Assembly (NCBI GenBank): GCA_046756925.1
Contig: JBHHXH010000016.1
Location: forward strand, 1-43,747
Source: JAJDBU01 sp046756925
GTDB lineage: Bacteria; Nitrospirota; Nitrospiria; SBBL01; JAADHI01
Reading direction: 5' to 3'
Length of the DNA: 43,747 nt
Below the pieces are notes generated by a model that did no database searches, was not told the DNA's origin, and worked only from the letters and a program-made list of their open reading frames with translations. Position 1 is the stretch's first letter, and every line of letters starts with the position of its first letter. The position numbers were made by a program, and so were the translations under genes. Shown here in pieces: positions 32,114 to 43,453 of the stretch.

Positions 32114-33211
32114 ATGTCAAAGCAGAATCAAGAAGCCGTGCTCGTCCTCGAAGACGGCGCCTACTTTAAAGGACGGTCTTTCGGAGCCAAAGGCGAAGTC
32201 GCCGGCGAGGTGGTCTTTAACACCAGCATGACCGGCTATCAAGAAATATTGAGCGACCCGTCCTACAAAGGGCAAATCGTCACAATGACCTATCCCTTAA
32301 TCGGCAATTACGGGGTCAATGCCGAAGACGGCGAATCGGAACGACTCTGGCTCGAAGGATTTATCGTGAAGGAATACTCGCCTTTCCCGAGTAATTGGCG
32401 TTGCGCAGAACCCCTGGATACACTGCTCAAACGAAAGGGAGTCGTCGCCATAGATAACATCGACACCCGCGCGCTGACGCGGAAAATCCGCGTCCATGGC
32501 GCAATGCAGGGTATTATTTCGACACAAACGGACGATATAGTTGGACTGATCGAAAAGCTCAAAAAAATCCCATCGCTCGTCGGTCAAGACCTGGTGTCTC
32601 AAGTCACCTGCGTCAAGCCTTACGAATGGAAACGGGAAAACGGCGCCCCGATTCGGTTCCACGTCGTGGTCTACGACTTCGGCGTGAAACGCAGTATATT
32701 AAACATGCTTGCCGAATTGGCTTGCCGGGTCTCGGTCGTGCCCGCCGGGACCCCCGCCGAAACGGTCTTGGAAATGAAACCAGACGGCATCCTGCTTTCA
32801 AACGGCCCCGGCGATCCGGAGGCCCTGCCCGGCATCATCAAACAGGTTCAGGCGCTCATCGGAAAGAAACCCCTGTTCGGGATCTGTCTCGGGCATCAAA
32901 TCTTGGGCTTGGCATTGGGCGGCCGGTGTTATAAAATGAAATTCGGCCATCACGGCGGGAACCAACCGGTCATCGACTTGGCGACAAAGAAGGTCGGAAT
33001 CACCGCGCAAAATCATGGCTTCGCCATTGATTTTTCGGCGATGGAAAGCGAGATTGAAGTGACCCACTTAAACCTCAACGACCAAAGCGTGGAGGGCATG
33101 CGGCACCGCGGCCTGCCGATGTCGTCCGTGCAATACCACCCGGAAGCCGCGCCGGGCCCGCACGACGCCGCTTTCTTTTTTAAGCATTTCGTCGATTCGT
33201 TTTCCGGATAA
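32114..33211 (+). CDS. carA: Carbamoyl-phosphate synthase small subunit
   Basis: A 365-residue glutaminase subunit supplying ammonia to CarB. The N-terminal CPSase small-chain domain (FNTSMTGYQEILSDPSY) is followed by a class I glutamine amidotransferase domain with the nucleophile Cys258 in GICLGHQ and the HPEA motif near the end (His and Glu of the triad). It begins three bases after the pyrC stop. Confidence 0.97.
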   Translation: MSKQNQEAVLVLEDGAYFKGRSFGAKGEVAGEVVFNTSMTGYQEILSDPSYKGQIVTMTYPLIGNYGVNAEDGESERLWLEGFIVKEYSPFPSNWRCAEPLDTLLKRKGVVAIDNIDTRALTRKIRVHGAMQGIISTQTDDIVGLIEKLKKIPSLVGQDLVSQVTCVKPYEWKRENGAPIRFHVVVYDFGVKRSILNMLAELACRVSVVPAGTPAETVLEMKPDGILLSNGPGDPEALPGIIKQVQALIGKKPLFGICLGHQILGLALGGRCYKMKFGHHGGNQPVIDLATKKVGITAQNHGFAIDFSAMESEIEVTHLNLNDQSVEGMRHRGLPMSSVQYHPEAAPGPHDAAFFFKHFVDSFSG

Positions 33212-33244
33212 ACCACTTCATCTCCGATTGGAGCCGCTTTCGAA

Positions 33245-34207
33245 ATGAAACAACATGGTTCATCCCTCATTCTCTTTATATTGGTGATATGCTTGCCAGG
33301 CTGTTTTTATAACATTTCCCTCTTGCCTGAGACCAAGCCCCTGCAAGAAAGCGTGGTCGGCGGCTCGGGGGTGGATAAGATTGTACTCATCAACGTCAGT
33401 GGTTTTATTTCGGAACAAAAACCCTCGGGGCTGATCGATAAACCGGATATGGTTGCGAGGATCAAAGAGGAACTCAACCGGGCCGCCCAGGACAAAGATG
33501 TCAAAGGAATTCTTTTAAAGATCAACAGCCCCGGCGGCACGGTAACCGCTTCCGATTTAATCTACAACGAAATTCTTCAATTCAAAAAAAAGACGGGCAA
33601 AACCGTCACGGCCTCGATACTCGACTTGGGCACCTCCGGCGCCTATTATATCGCCATGGCCGCCGATCAAGTACTTGTGCATCCCACCTCGGTGATCGGA
33701 AGCATCGGTGTGATCATGCTGCATGTCAACGTGGAAGGACTAATGAAAAAGGTGGGGGTCGGCGCGGAATCGATCAAGTCCGGGGTGAATAAGGATTTGG
33801 GTTCGCCCCTCAAACCCCTTTCTCCCGAAGGCCGCGGCATCCTTCAGGTCATCATCGACAACATGCATGCTCGTTTTCTAAAGGTCATCGAGGCGGGGAG
33901 GGAAGGCCTCAGCCCTCAGCGCATTCAAGATCTGGCCGACGGGCGCGTGTATACGGCGGCGGAAGCCAAGGCCTCGGGCTTGGTGGACGACATCGCCTAT
34001 CTCGATCAGGCCATCGATATCACAAAAGCGAAAGCGGGCATCCAAAAAGCGCGGCTCGTCATTTATGCGCGGGGAGGGGAGTACAAAAACAACATCTATT
34101 CACAGGCCCTTCAACCCTCCGCCGATCCTCTAACTCAGTGGGGGATCGATCCCAAAACCCTCCTGCGCGGCGGGTCGCCGCGTTTCCTTTATCTTTGGTC
34201 ACCCTAG
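33245..34207 (+). CDS. sppA: SppA-type signal peptide peptidase, predicted lipoprotein
   Basis: A 320-residue serine protease of the S49/ClpP-crotonase fold. The N-terminus is a lipoprotein-like signal ending LPGC (Cys20), so the domain is probably anchored outside the inner membrane. The core shows KINSPGGTVTASD, the nucleophile Ser131 in LGTSGAYYIAMAAD, and the catalytic lysine Lys183 in SGVNKDLGSPL, the SppA Ser/Lys dyad. It is the short (single-domain) form. It is embedded between carA and carB, 11 bases before carB and in the same orientation, so it is co-transcribed with pyrimidine genes, with no evident functional link. Confidence 0.88.
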   Translation: MKQHGSSLILFILVICLPGCFYNISLLPETKPLQESVVGGSGVDKIVLINVSGFISEQKPSGLIDKPDMVARIKEELNRAAQDKDVKGILLKINSPGGTVTASDLIYNEILQFKKKTGKTVTASILDLGTSGAYYIAMAADQVLVHPTSVIGSIGVIMLHVNVEGLMKKVGVGAESIKSGVNKDLGSPLKPLSPEGRGILQVIIDNMHARFLKVIEAGREGLSPQRIQDLADGRVYTAAEAKASGLVDDIAYLDQAIDITKAKAGIQKARLVIYARGGEYKNNIYSQALQPSADPLTQWGIDPKTLLRGGSPRFLYLWSP

Positions 34208-34218
34208 GATTCCATTCG

Positions 34219-37413
<3,195 letters not shown>

Positions 37414-37437
37414 CACGACCGTATATGTCCCATCCAC

Positions 37438-37466
37438 TTGAAACACGATCACCCGACAAATACAAT
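37438..37466 (+). promoter_or_regulatory. Promoter of greA
   Basis: TTGAAA (37438-37443) and TACAAT (37461-37466) with a 17-base spacer, about 47 bases before the greA start. Confidence 0.7.
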
Positions 37467-37512
37467 ACAGTAAAAAACGTGTAGGCTGCGGGAATAGCGG
37501 CTGGAGGAAAAT

Positions 37513-37986
37513 GTGAAGATACCAATGACGCCAAATGGATATAAACTGCTTCAAGCGGAGCTGGACCGCCTCAAAAAGATCGATCGCCCTAAGAACATTG
37601 CCGACATCGCGGAAGCGCGCGCCCATGGGGATTTGTCCGAAAATGCCGAATACAGCGCTGCAAAAGAAAGGCAAGCCTTCATTGAGGCGCGCATCCGGGA
37701 AATAGGAACAAAAATAGCCGAGGCCCATGTCATCGATACGACGCATTTTTCAACCGAAAAGGTCGTGTTCGGTGCAACGGTCGTTCTTTTGGATATCGAT
37801 ACCAACCGGAAAAAAAAATACACAATTGTCGGACAGGATGAAGCGAATCTCAAGAATGGAACCATATCGGTCCATTCTCCCGTCGCAAAGTCGCTAATTA
37901 GTAAAGCGGTCGGTGATTTTGTCGAAGTTGAAACGCCGACCAAGACGATGGAATATGAAATCCTCAATATTAGTTTCGAGAAATAA
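37513..37986 (+). CDS. greA: Transcription elongation factor GreA
   Basis: A 157-residue factor that enters the RNA polymerase secondary channel and stimulates transcript cleavage to rescue backtracked complexes. The N-terminal coiled coil carries the acidic tip AHGDLSENAEYSAAKE (residues about 37-52), and the C-terminal FKBP-like domain has VGQDEANLKNGTISVHSP. The start is a GTG with GGAGG five bases upstream; the neighbouring ATG runs straight into a stop. Confidence 0.96.
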   Translation: MKIPMTPNGYKLLQAELDRLKKIDRPKNIADIAEARAHGDLSENAEYSAAKERQAFIEARIREIGTKIAEAHVIDTTHFSTEKVVFGATVVLLDIDTNRKKKYTIVGQDEANLKNGTISVHSPVAKSLISKAVGDFVEVETPTKTMEYEILNISFEK

Positions 37987-38782
37987 ATCAAGCACACGAG
38001 GAGAGAGACCCCTGATCACACTGACCACGGATTTTGGGTTGCGGGATTACTTCGTGGGCGCAGTGAAGGGTGTTCTGTTACAAAAAATGCCATCGGCTCG
38101 AATTGTCGATATTACACACGATCTTCCACGTCATGACATTATTAGCGGCGCATACGTCATCAACGAGGCCTATCGATACTTTCCCAGGGGAAGCATTCAC
38201 TTCGTGGTCGTCGATCCAGGTGTCGGAACCCGGAGAAGGAAACTGGTGGTTTCTTATCATCATCACTATTTTATCTCCCCGGACAATGGCATTTTAACCT
38301 ACATCCTGGAACAAGATGAAAGCCGAGTCTTTCACATCCAGAGAACGGATTGCTCGCTCCTTGACGAAAGTCCTACGTTCGCGGGGCGGGACCTTTTTGC
38401 CCCAATCGCCGCAGCGCTGGCGAAAGGAATGTCTCCGGAATATTTGGGTGAGGAAATAAAGGACAGTTATAAATTAAATGGACTTTTATACGAAAAAAAG
38501 GAAGATGGCTTGATCGGTCGAATCGTCTATATCGATCAGTACGGAAACGCCATTACAAATTTAACGGATTCCTGTCTTCGAGAAAAATTATCCAAACGAG
38601 AGGAATTTTACGCCGAGATAAAAGGAGAAATGTACAGGGGAATTAAGAAAAATTACGAAGAAGGAGAAAAAGGAGGGAACCTGCTGATCAATAGCTCCGG
38701 ACATCTAGAAATATTTTCTCCGAACGCGAGCGCAAAACAATGTTTAAACCTCAGCTTACTCGATGAGGTGGTCATTCCTTAA
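37955..38782 (+). CDS. SAM hydrolase/SAM-dependent halogenase family protein (DUF62)
   Basis: A protein of up to 275 residues in the S-adenosylmethionine hydroxide adenosyltransferase family, which splits SAM to adenosine and methionine. Family motifs are TTDFGLRDYFVGAVKG, HDLPRHDIISGAYVI, VVVDPGVGTRR, SPDNGIL and FAGRDLFAPIAAALAKG, then a C-terminal barrel with YIDQYGNAITN. The ATG chosen at 37955 lies inside greA. A CTG at 38012 is an attractive alternative: it gives the usual N-terminus (LITLTTDFG) and has GAGGAG eight bases upstream. Physiological role of the family is uncertain. Confidence 0.85.
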   Translation: MKSSILVSRNKSSTRGERPLITLTTDFGLRDYFVGAVKGVLLQKMPSARIVDITHDLPRHDIISGAYVINEAYRYFPRGSIHFVVVDPGVGTRRRKLVVSYHHHYFISPDNGILTYILEQDESRVFHIQRTDCSLLDESPTFAGRDLFAPIAAALAKGMSPEYLGEEIKDSYKLNGLLYEKKEDGLIGRIVYIDQYGNAITNLTDSCLREKLSKREEFYAEIKGEMYRGIKKNYEEGEKGGNLLINSSGHLEIFSPNASAKQCLNLSLLDEVVIP

Positions 38783-38864
38783 GGAGCAGGGCGCTCGCTT
38801 GCAGGTACATCAAAGCCTCCTAAGATTCCCCAAACAATCAACAAAATAAACAAAAGGCAAAACC

Positions 38865-39122
38865 ATGGGAATTTTAGCCATATTGTGCTTCGGCATTTTG
38901 GGAATTTTACTCATCGCAAAACTGGCGTCGAAGCTGCGCCCAGAAGAGGAAAGATCAGCAGAGAAAAAGGCTGAGCGAGAAATCATTAAAACCACTCCCA
39001 GCGAAGAACCCACATACGAATATCAAGCCTTAACGGCGCTACTGATCCGAAAGGAGATTATTTCCAAGGAAGAGCTGCTTCAGGAAATATCACAAATTAA
39101 AAAACATAAAGAAATGATTTAG
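38865..39122 (+). CDS. Small single-pass membrane protein
   Basis: An 85-residue protein with one N-terminal membrane segment (ILAILCFGILGILLIAKLA), a highly charged linker rich in Glu, Lys and Arg, and a C-terminal helical stretch (ALTALLIRKEIISKEELLQEISQIKK) that resembles the short helix seen in many 'start from EII..EEL' accessory proteins. I do not recognise a named family. The ATG follows AAAAGG. Its TAG stop lies in the left 9-bp direct repeat flanking the element described next. Confidence 0.6.
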   Translation: MGILAILCFGILGILLIAKLASKLRPEEERSAEKKAEREIIKTTPSEEPTYEYQALTALLIRKEIISKEELLQEISQIKKHKEMI

Positions 39123-39245
39123 ATTATTATGCCTCTATACTATTCTCAGGTCATGTACAGACACGCAATACATGGTTGTTTGCTACGAGATAAACCTCCC
39201 TTTGTAGGGGTTTGCTGAGAATAGTATAGAGGCAGGTAGATTATT
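39120..39245. repeat. 9-bp direct repeats flanking the inverted-repeat element
   Basis: TAGATTATT occurs at 39120-39128 and again at 39237-39245, immediately outside the inverted-repeat element, like a target-site duplication. The left copy provides the stop of the upstream gene, and the right copy provides the stop of the convergent downstream gene (TTA read on the other strand). Confidence 0.75.
39129..39236. mobile_element. Candidate miniature inverted-repeat element (MITE-like, 108 bp)
   Basis: Perfect 20-bp inverted repeats at 39130-39149 (TGCCTCTATAC... ) and 39215-39234 bound a 65-base centre. The centre holds two further hairpins: CATGTA/TACATG (39152-39174) and AAACC-T-CC/GGGGTTT (39192-39213). 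No reading frame is present. With the flanking 9-bp direct repeats this looks like a non-autonomous insertion placed exactly between two convergent stop codons. A structured RNA or a bidirectional terminator is the alternative, but no T-run follows either arm. Confidence 0.65.
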
Positions 39246-39807
39246 TCCAAAAAGCGATGTATTTCTCTATATTTTCCTTCGCACACAAAAAAGTAATTTC
39301 GTCGCGGGTCTCGATGACGACCTTTCCGTAGGCAATATCGATATCTTGGTTTCGCTTCTTTACAAAAAAGATGAGCATTTGTGAGGGGAATTCCAATTCT
39401 TGGATCGTTTTGCCGATGCCATGAAAACCCTCGAGAATCATGACATGCTGTATCACAAAATCGGATCGTATCAGGACGCGCTCGAAATCGTGTAAAGCCT
39501 CGTAAGGAGAAACAAATCCTTCCATGGCTTCCAGCTTTTTCTGTATTTCCTTTATTTTTTCAAGAGCATCCTGTATATCCATATCTTCGGTTCCTTGGTC
39601 GAAAAGACTGTCTTTTCGCTCATAAAATTTTTTACCCAAATATTCAAGACTTCCTCTAAGTTCATTCCCTAACTCCGCAGATTCCATATTCATAACGACT
39701 TTCTGGATATATAAATTGACGTGGTCGGCAATACTGATCACGGCCTCTTGAAAACCAAGGACGGCCAGCATCAGGTCGCGTTTGAAGCGCTTCCATGCTT
39801 TAAACAT
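39241..39807 (-). CDS. Coiled-coil protein with C-terminal RCK_C (TrkA-C)-like domain
   Basis: A 188-residue protein. Residues 1-110 are predicted helical and heptad-like (SLEYLGKKFYERKDSLF; DALEKIKEIQKKLEAMEG). The last 70 residues (GKTIQELEFPSQMLIFFVKKRNQDIDIAYGKVVIETRDEITFLCAKENIEKY) fit the TrkA-C/RCK_C fold that binds ligands in potassium transport regulators. No NAD-binding TrkA-N domain or membrane segment is present, so it is a stand-alone regulator or partner. It is the last gene of a minus-strand run, 30 bases after the PATAN gene. Confidence 0.6.
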   Translation of the reverse strand: MFKAWKRFKRDLMLAVLGFQEAVISIADHVNLYIQKVVMNMESAELGNELRGSLEYLGKKFYERKDSLFDQGTEDMDIQDALEKIKEIQKKLEAMEGFVSPYEALHDFERVLIRSDFVIQHVMILEGFHGIGKTIQELEFPSQMLIFFVKKRNQDIDIAYGKVVIETRDEITFLCAKENIEKYIAFWK

Positions 39808-39837
39808 AATAATGTCTGATAACGTATATTATGTAAA

Positions 39838-40992
39838 CTAATTTAGGTTTCTTGGATCGATGCGGGACAATCGGTATTCATCCCCTTCCTTGGACGCGAG
39901 GCGATAAGACCAATGATCCAACTTCGAAAAAAACCTTTCCATCTGACCGAAGAACCCTTCTTCGACCAATACGCTTAAGTCTTCAGGATAGCGGTTATAT
40001 TTCAAAAAATAAAGATCCAAGGCAAAGCGGATAAAATAGCTTTCATTTTCGGCTGTCAGCGCTTTTATTTCTTTGGAGGGCATTTTCGATAGGACCAAGG
40101 TATTCTGAATGGAAGGATAAAAAACCACAAAAAGGCCAATGGTAAAACAAAGACTCAAAAACCCGATGACGCCCTTGACAAGCGTTTCTTTTTTTAAAAC
40201 AGAGGCGTCCTTCACCTCCTCGAAATCGAGAGATTTTATCGCCTCTACTTTCTTTTCTTTCAGGAGATTTACAATTCCCTGATAAACGTCAAACGCGCCA
40301 AGCTGCGCAAGATCGATAATCTCTTGGACTGTTCGCTGGCCATCGATTTGCTGGATCAGCCACGGATCGCCTTCTTCTTCCGCATCGTCCATGAGATCTC
40401 CGAAGGGATCTTCCTCCGTTCCTTGCGAATCCTCTTCAAAATCCGGCGTTTGCATGGAGGAAGACAAGGTACTTCGAAATATCATATCTCTTGATGGAAT
40501 CTTTTTTAAGAGGGCGGGCCATTCATCGACTTGCCGCACAGCCTCCATTAAGATAAATTGCGGATCGATCGGCTCGAACAGATTTGGATTATAAGAAATG
40601 ACTTTTTGTTCAAATTCATAATCCCCTGTTTTCCAATGAAACAGACGATAAAGGGTCCCTTCCGTAAAAAGCCGCAACAACCGCATCAATTGCTTTTCTT
40701 CGAGCAACTCTAATTCGATTAAAATCGTCTCCAGCGTTGATTCGGTGTGCGCCTCTCGATAAGCGACAATCCCGATCTGATCCGGTGTCAGAAGACCTGC
40801 TTTCATTAAATTATCCTTCAGATGCTCGCTACGGTCGCCTTCATCCGCTCGGATGACCCGGCCTTTTTTAAACAATACATCGACCCGCTCCGTATCCCGA
40901 GTCAAAGTCAAGACCCCTTCTTTTGTTTGGTGAAATATCAGCTGAAAGATCTCGGACAGACCGAATTCTTTTATCGACCCTTTTAAAGCCAT
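39838..40992 (-). CDS. DUF4388 (PATAN-type) protein with C-terminal membrane anchor
   Basis: A 384-residue protein. The N-terminus is a DUF4388/PATAN domain (MALKGSIKEFGLSEIFQLIFHQTKEGVLTL, continuing to about residue 115), usually found in regulators linked to signalling and surface motility. A winged-helix-like middle (WLIQQIDGQRTVQEIIDLAQLGAFDVYQGIVNLL), an acidic linker, a single membrane segment (VIGFLSLCFTIGLFVVFYP, near residue 275) and a C-terminal segment with LKYNRYPEDLSVLVEEGFF, reminiscent of pseudopilin tails, follow. I start at MALKG because it matches the domain; longer frames enter the upstream gene. It overlaps that gene by 10 bases. Confidence 0.7.
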   Translation of the reverse strand: MALKGSIKEFGLSEIFQLIFHQTKEGVLTLTRDTERVDVLFKKGRVIRADEGDRSEHLKDNLMKAGLLTPDQIGIVAYREAHTESTLETILIELELLEEKQLMRLLRLFTEGTLYRLFHWKTGDYEFEQKVISYNPNLFEPIDPQFILMEAVRQVDEWPALLKKIPSRDMIFRSTLSSSMQTPDFEEDSQGTEEDPFGDLMDDAEEEGDPWLIQQIDGQRTVQEIIDLAQLGAFDVYQGIVNLLKEKKVEAIKSLDFEEVKDASVLKKETLVKGVIGFLSLCFTIGLFVVFYPSIQNTLVLSKMPSKEIKALTAENESYFIRFALDLYFLKYNRYPEDLSVLVEEGFFGQMERFFSKLDHWSYRLASKEGDEYRLSRIDPRNLN

Positions 40993-42824
40993 ACGCGGTT
41001 TTTCCTCGTCCGAAAGAGATCGTAGGCAGCAAAGAGATACAAAAACACAAGCAGTGCCTTTCGCAGGAAGGTTCCGGACCGATGGAGATACCACTCGGTT
41101 GGGGGAATGAAGCCTTCCCCGATCCAGAAGGATGTCAAAAACAAATAAAAAAGAATCATCAAAAGAAAGGCGAGCTTGGTGCGTCCGGCAGCCAAGTGTC
41201 CCCCACCTGGGAATAAAAAGAAAGGATATAGTTTGAAAGGTACTTTTTTGACAGCATCTTCTATAATTTTAAAATCGCTTTTCTTCTGAATGGTCCGATA
41301 CAAGGTATGGCATTTTCTACACGTCTGATAACTATAAAGCCGCAAAGCGCATTTCTTGCAAATCGCTTGTTTGCAGAAAGCACAAGGTTTTGCTGAAAAC
41401 ACCATTGTGGTCAGAGGGGTTGCCAAGACCAACAGCAATATCGACAAACCCGCCAGTAACGGAGCCTGCCCTAACGGAAATGGCCCGACCCAACTTTTCC
41501 AAACCCGCTCGCTCGGATAAAACCGATGATCCATTTCCCTCAAAAACCATCTCCAAAGGTCTGCGGAACCGATACGTTCTTCGATGACAGGAAAATTTGG
41601 AAAACGGGCCGAGATTTTCGAATATTTATCCACGGTTTTCGGACTAATGGCGACTGCTTCGGAATAAATTTTCTCCCCTTTGACAAACAAAAGCCGTTCT
41701 CGATAGGTTTGGCTTAAATTATAATGAGACGAAATAAGACTCGCATCCAAATCGATGGCCGCTTGGTAATATGCAATCGCATGATCGAACTCCTTTTGAT
41801 AAAAAGAAATATTCCCCAAGTTATTTAAGATCATCGGCGAATCGGGGTTCTGCTCCAGGGCCCTTTGATACAACTGCGCTGCTTTTTCATGATTGCCTTG
41901 CTTTGCCTCACGGGATGCACTGATAAACCATGTTTCCCAGCCTGAGGGATTCGATGGTTCTTTTGGGGGTATCCAGAAGTGATCGGCTTTGTGGTTTCGA
42001 GACATTTCTTGAAATAGGGGGCCGGCATTGACGGTATACAGTGTAATAAAGAATGGGAGGAGCCATGCCGAACACCCAATGACGAATAAAAACGAAAAAA
42101 CAACCCCTTTTTCGTTACGCTTATAGTATCGCCAAAACAATAAAAAAGAAAAATAAACGAACCACCAGAAAGGCAATCCTAAAATAAGGGGAAGAAAAAT
42201 GAGGGCAACAAACAAAAACAGTGCCGATATTGGATGGAGATATCCTCTTGAAGATTCCGTGAGTTGATGAATCCAAACAGATGCATACGAAGTAATAGAA
42301 AAAATCGTAAATGTCAAAAGGCTCAAAACCACCGATGGGAGCAGTAACAACAAAAAAGGACTCAATATGGACAGCAACAAAAACACGTCATCCATCATTC
42401 GCCCCAAACCAACAAAAAAGTTCGAGATTGGATTGGCAATGTTTAGAGGATTGGCATAGGCATAGGCCTTGGCCAGAAAAAATGGGGGCATCGGAGAGTC
42501 CGGCGCAATGATTTTTGCCATTTCACCCAGGCGAATAGCCTCGGCGTCTTTATTATCACTCAGAGCCTCTTCAGCTTTCAGCAAGAGATAACTCGCCCCT
42601 CTCCCGGAACGCTCGATACCATGTTCGGCAATGAAGGATTCAAAATCCTCCCCTTCAATCACCGACTCAAAATGAGAAGAAGGACTGTCGGATCCGGCCT
42701 TTTCTGCCTTAGAACGCATAAGACCAAAAGGCACATCCGAAGGCGGACTAAAAGTTTCGGCTTCGATACGCGCAACCGGATACAATAGGAAAAAAATACT
42801 CAGGCCGACACCGAAGGACTTCAT
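40983..42824 (-). CDS. Large membrane protein with TPR repeats and a zinc ribbon
   Basis: A 613-residue protein with an N-terminal signal peptide (MKSFGVGLSIFFLLYPVARIEAE). A cluster of about six membrane segments (residues about 145-275) is followed by an exposed TPR block (AQLYQRALEQNPDSPMILNNLGNISF and the next repeat) around 310-400. After another membrane segment a four-cysteine-pair zinc ribbon appears (CAFCKQAICKKCALRLYSYQTCRKC, near residue 490), then more membrane segments near a PGGGHLAAGRTKLAF motif. The start at 42824 is 17 bases after plsY. Probable scaffold in the envelope; family not recognised as a named one. Confidence 0.7.
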   Translation of the reverse strand: MKSFGVGLSIFFLLYPVARIEAETFSPPSDVPFGLMRSKAEKAGSDSPSSHFESVIEGEDFESFIAEHGIERSGRGASYLLLKAEEALSDNKDAEAIRLGEMAKIIAPDSPMPPFFLAKAYAYANPLNIANPISNFFVGLGRMMDDVFLLLSILSPFLLLLLPSVVLSLLTFTIFSITSYASVWIHQLTESSRGYLHPISALFLFVALIFLPLILGLPFWWFVYFSFLLFWRYYKRNEKGVVFSFLFVIGCSAWLLPFFITLYTVNAGPLFQEMSRNHKADHFWIPPKEPSNPSGWETWFISASREAKQGNHEKAAQLYQRALEQNPDSPMILNNLGNISFYQKEFDHAIAYYQAAIDLDASLISSHYNLSQTYRERLLFVKGEKIYSEAVAISPKTVDKYSKISARFPNFPVIEERIGSADLWRWFLREMDHRFYPSERVWKSWVGPFPLGQAPLLAGLSILLLVLATPLTTMVFSAKPCAFCKQAICKKCALRLYSYQTCRKCHTLYRTIQKKSDFKIIEDAVKKVPFKLYPFFLFPGGGHLAAGRTKLAFLLMILFYLFLTSFWIGEGFIPPTEWYLHRSGTFLRKALLVFLYLFAAYDLFRTRKNRVWL

Positions 42825-42841
42825 TACATTCGCTGGACGGA

Positions 42842-43453
42842 TTATTTTCGAAGTGATTGCAGCCCCCCTTCTTTTCCTTGAATTAATCGGCAGATATTTT
42901 CCCAATGCCTAAAGTAGATGAGTATTGCAATCGTCGATGCAAAAAAAACAAAATTTTTTTCGGGCTTGAACAGAAGAGCCAAAAAAGGAAGGAGCCCGAA
43001 AGCGGTCAAAGCCCCGACTGAAACATACCTGCTCAGCAAAACGGCCGCCATCCAAACAAAAAAACCGATGAGCGCAATTTGAGGGGAAACGACGAGGAAA
43101 ATACCGAAACTCGTCGCGACGCCCTTCCCGCCTTTGAACTTCAAAAAGATGGAGAACATATGCCCTAAAACGGCCGAGATGGCGATTAAGAGAATCGTTT
43201 TTTCGTCCAAACCCAAGCGAGATGCCACAAAAATGAGCGGTATTCCCTTTAAAAGATCGCAACTGACTGTCAATACGGCTTCTTTCTTACCGACGACACG
43301 CAATACATTCGTCGCGCCAATATTTCCACTTCCCTTCTTTCTCGGATCAAGTCCTCGAGATAATTTGGACAACATCAAACCAAACGGCAACGATCCGATA
43401 AAATAATTCGAGAGAACCAATCCAATATTCAAAAGTATGCTTATTCCTTCCAT
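42842..43453 (-). CDS. plsY: Acyl-phosphate glycerol-3-phosphate acyltransferase PlsY
   Basis: A 203-residue inner-membrane enzyme that moves an acyl group from acyl phosphate to glycerol-3-phosphate, the first step of phospholipid synthesis. The three conserved loops are visible: GSGNIGATN (near residue 42), FKGGKGVAT (near 105) and RHWENI (near 183), with about five hydrophobic segments. Normal length. It is first in a minus-strand run of four genes; the 294 bases upstream contain AT-rich sequence and a possible weak -10 (TATACT, about 43521-43526). Confidence 0.96.
   Translation of the reverse strand: MEGISILLNIGLVLSNYFIGSLPFGLMLSKLSRGLDPRKKGSGNIGATNVLRVVGKKEAVLTVSCDLLKGIPLIFVASRLGLDEKTILLIAISAVLGHMFSIFLKFKGGKGVATSFGIFLVVSPQIALIGFFVWMAAVLLSRYVSVGALTAFGLLPFLALLFKPEKNFVFFASTIAILIYFRHWENICRLIQGKEGGLQSLRK

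Noticed and set aside
39129..39236. Reading the 39.1-kb inverted repeat as an ordinary bidirectional terminator
   Set aside because: The stem encloses a 65-base centre and neither arm is followed by a T-run; flanking 9-bp direct repeats fit insertion better.
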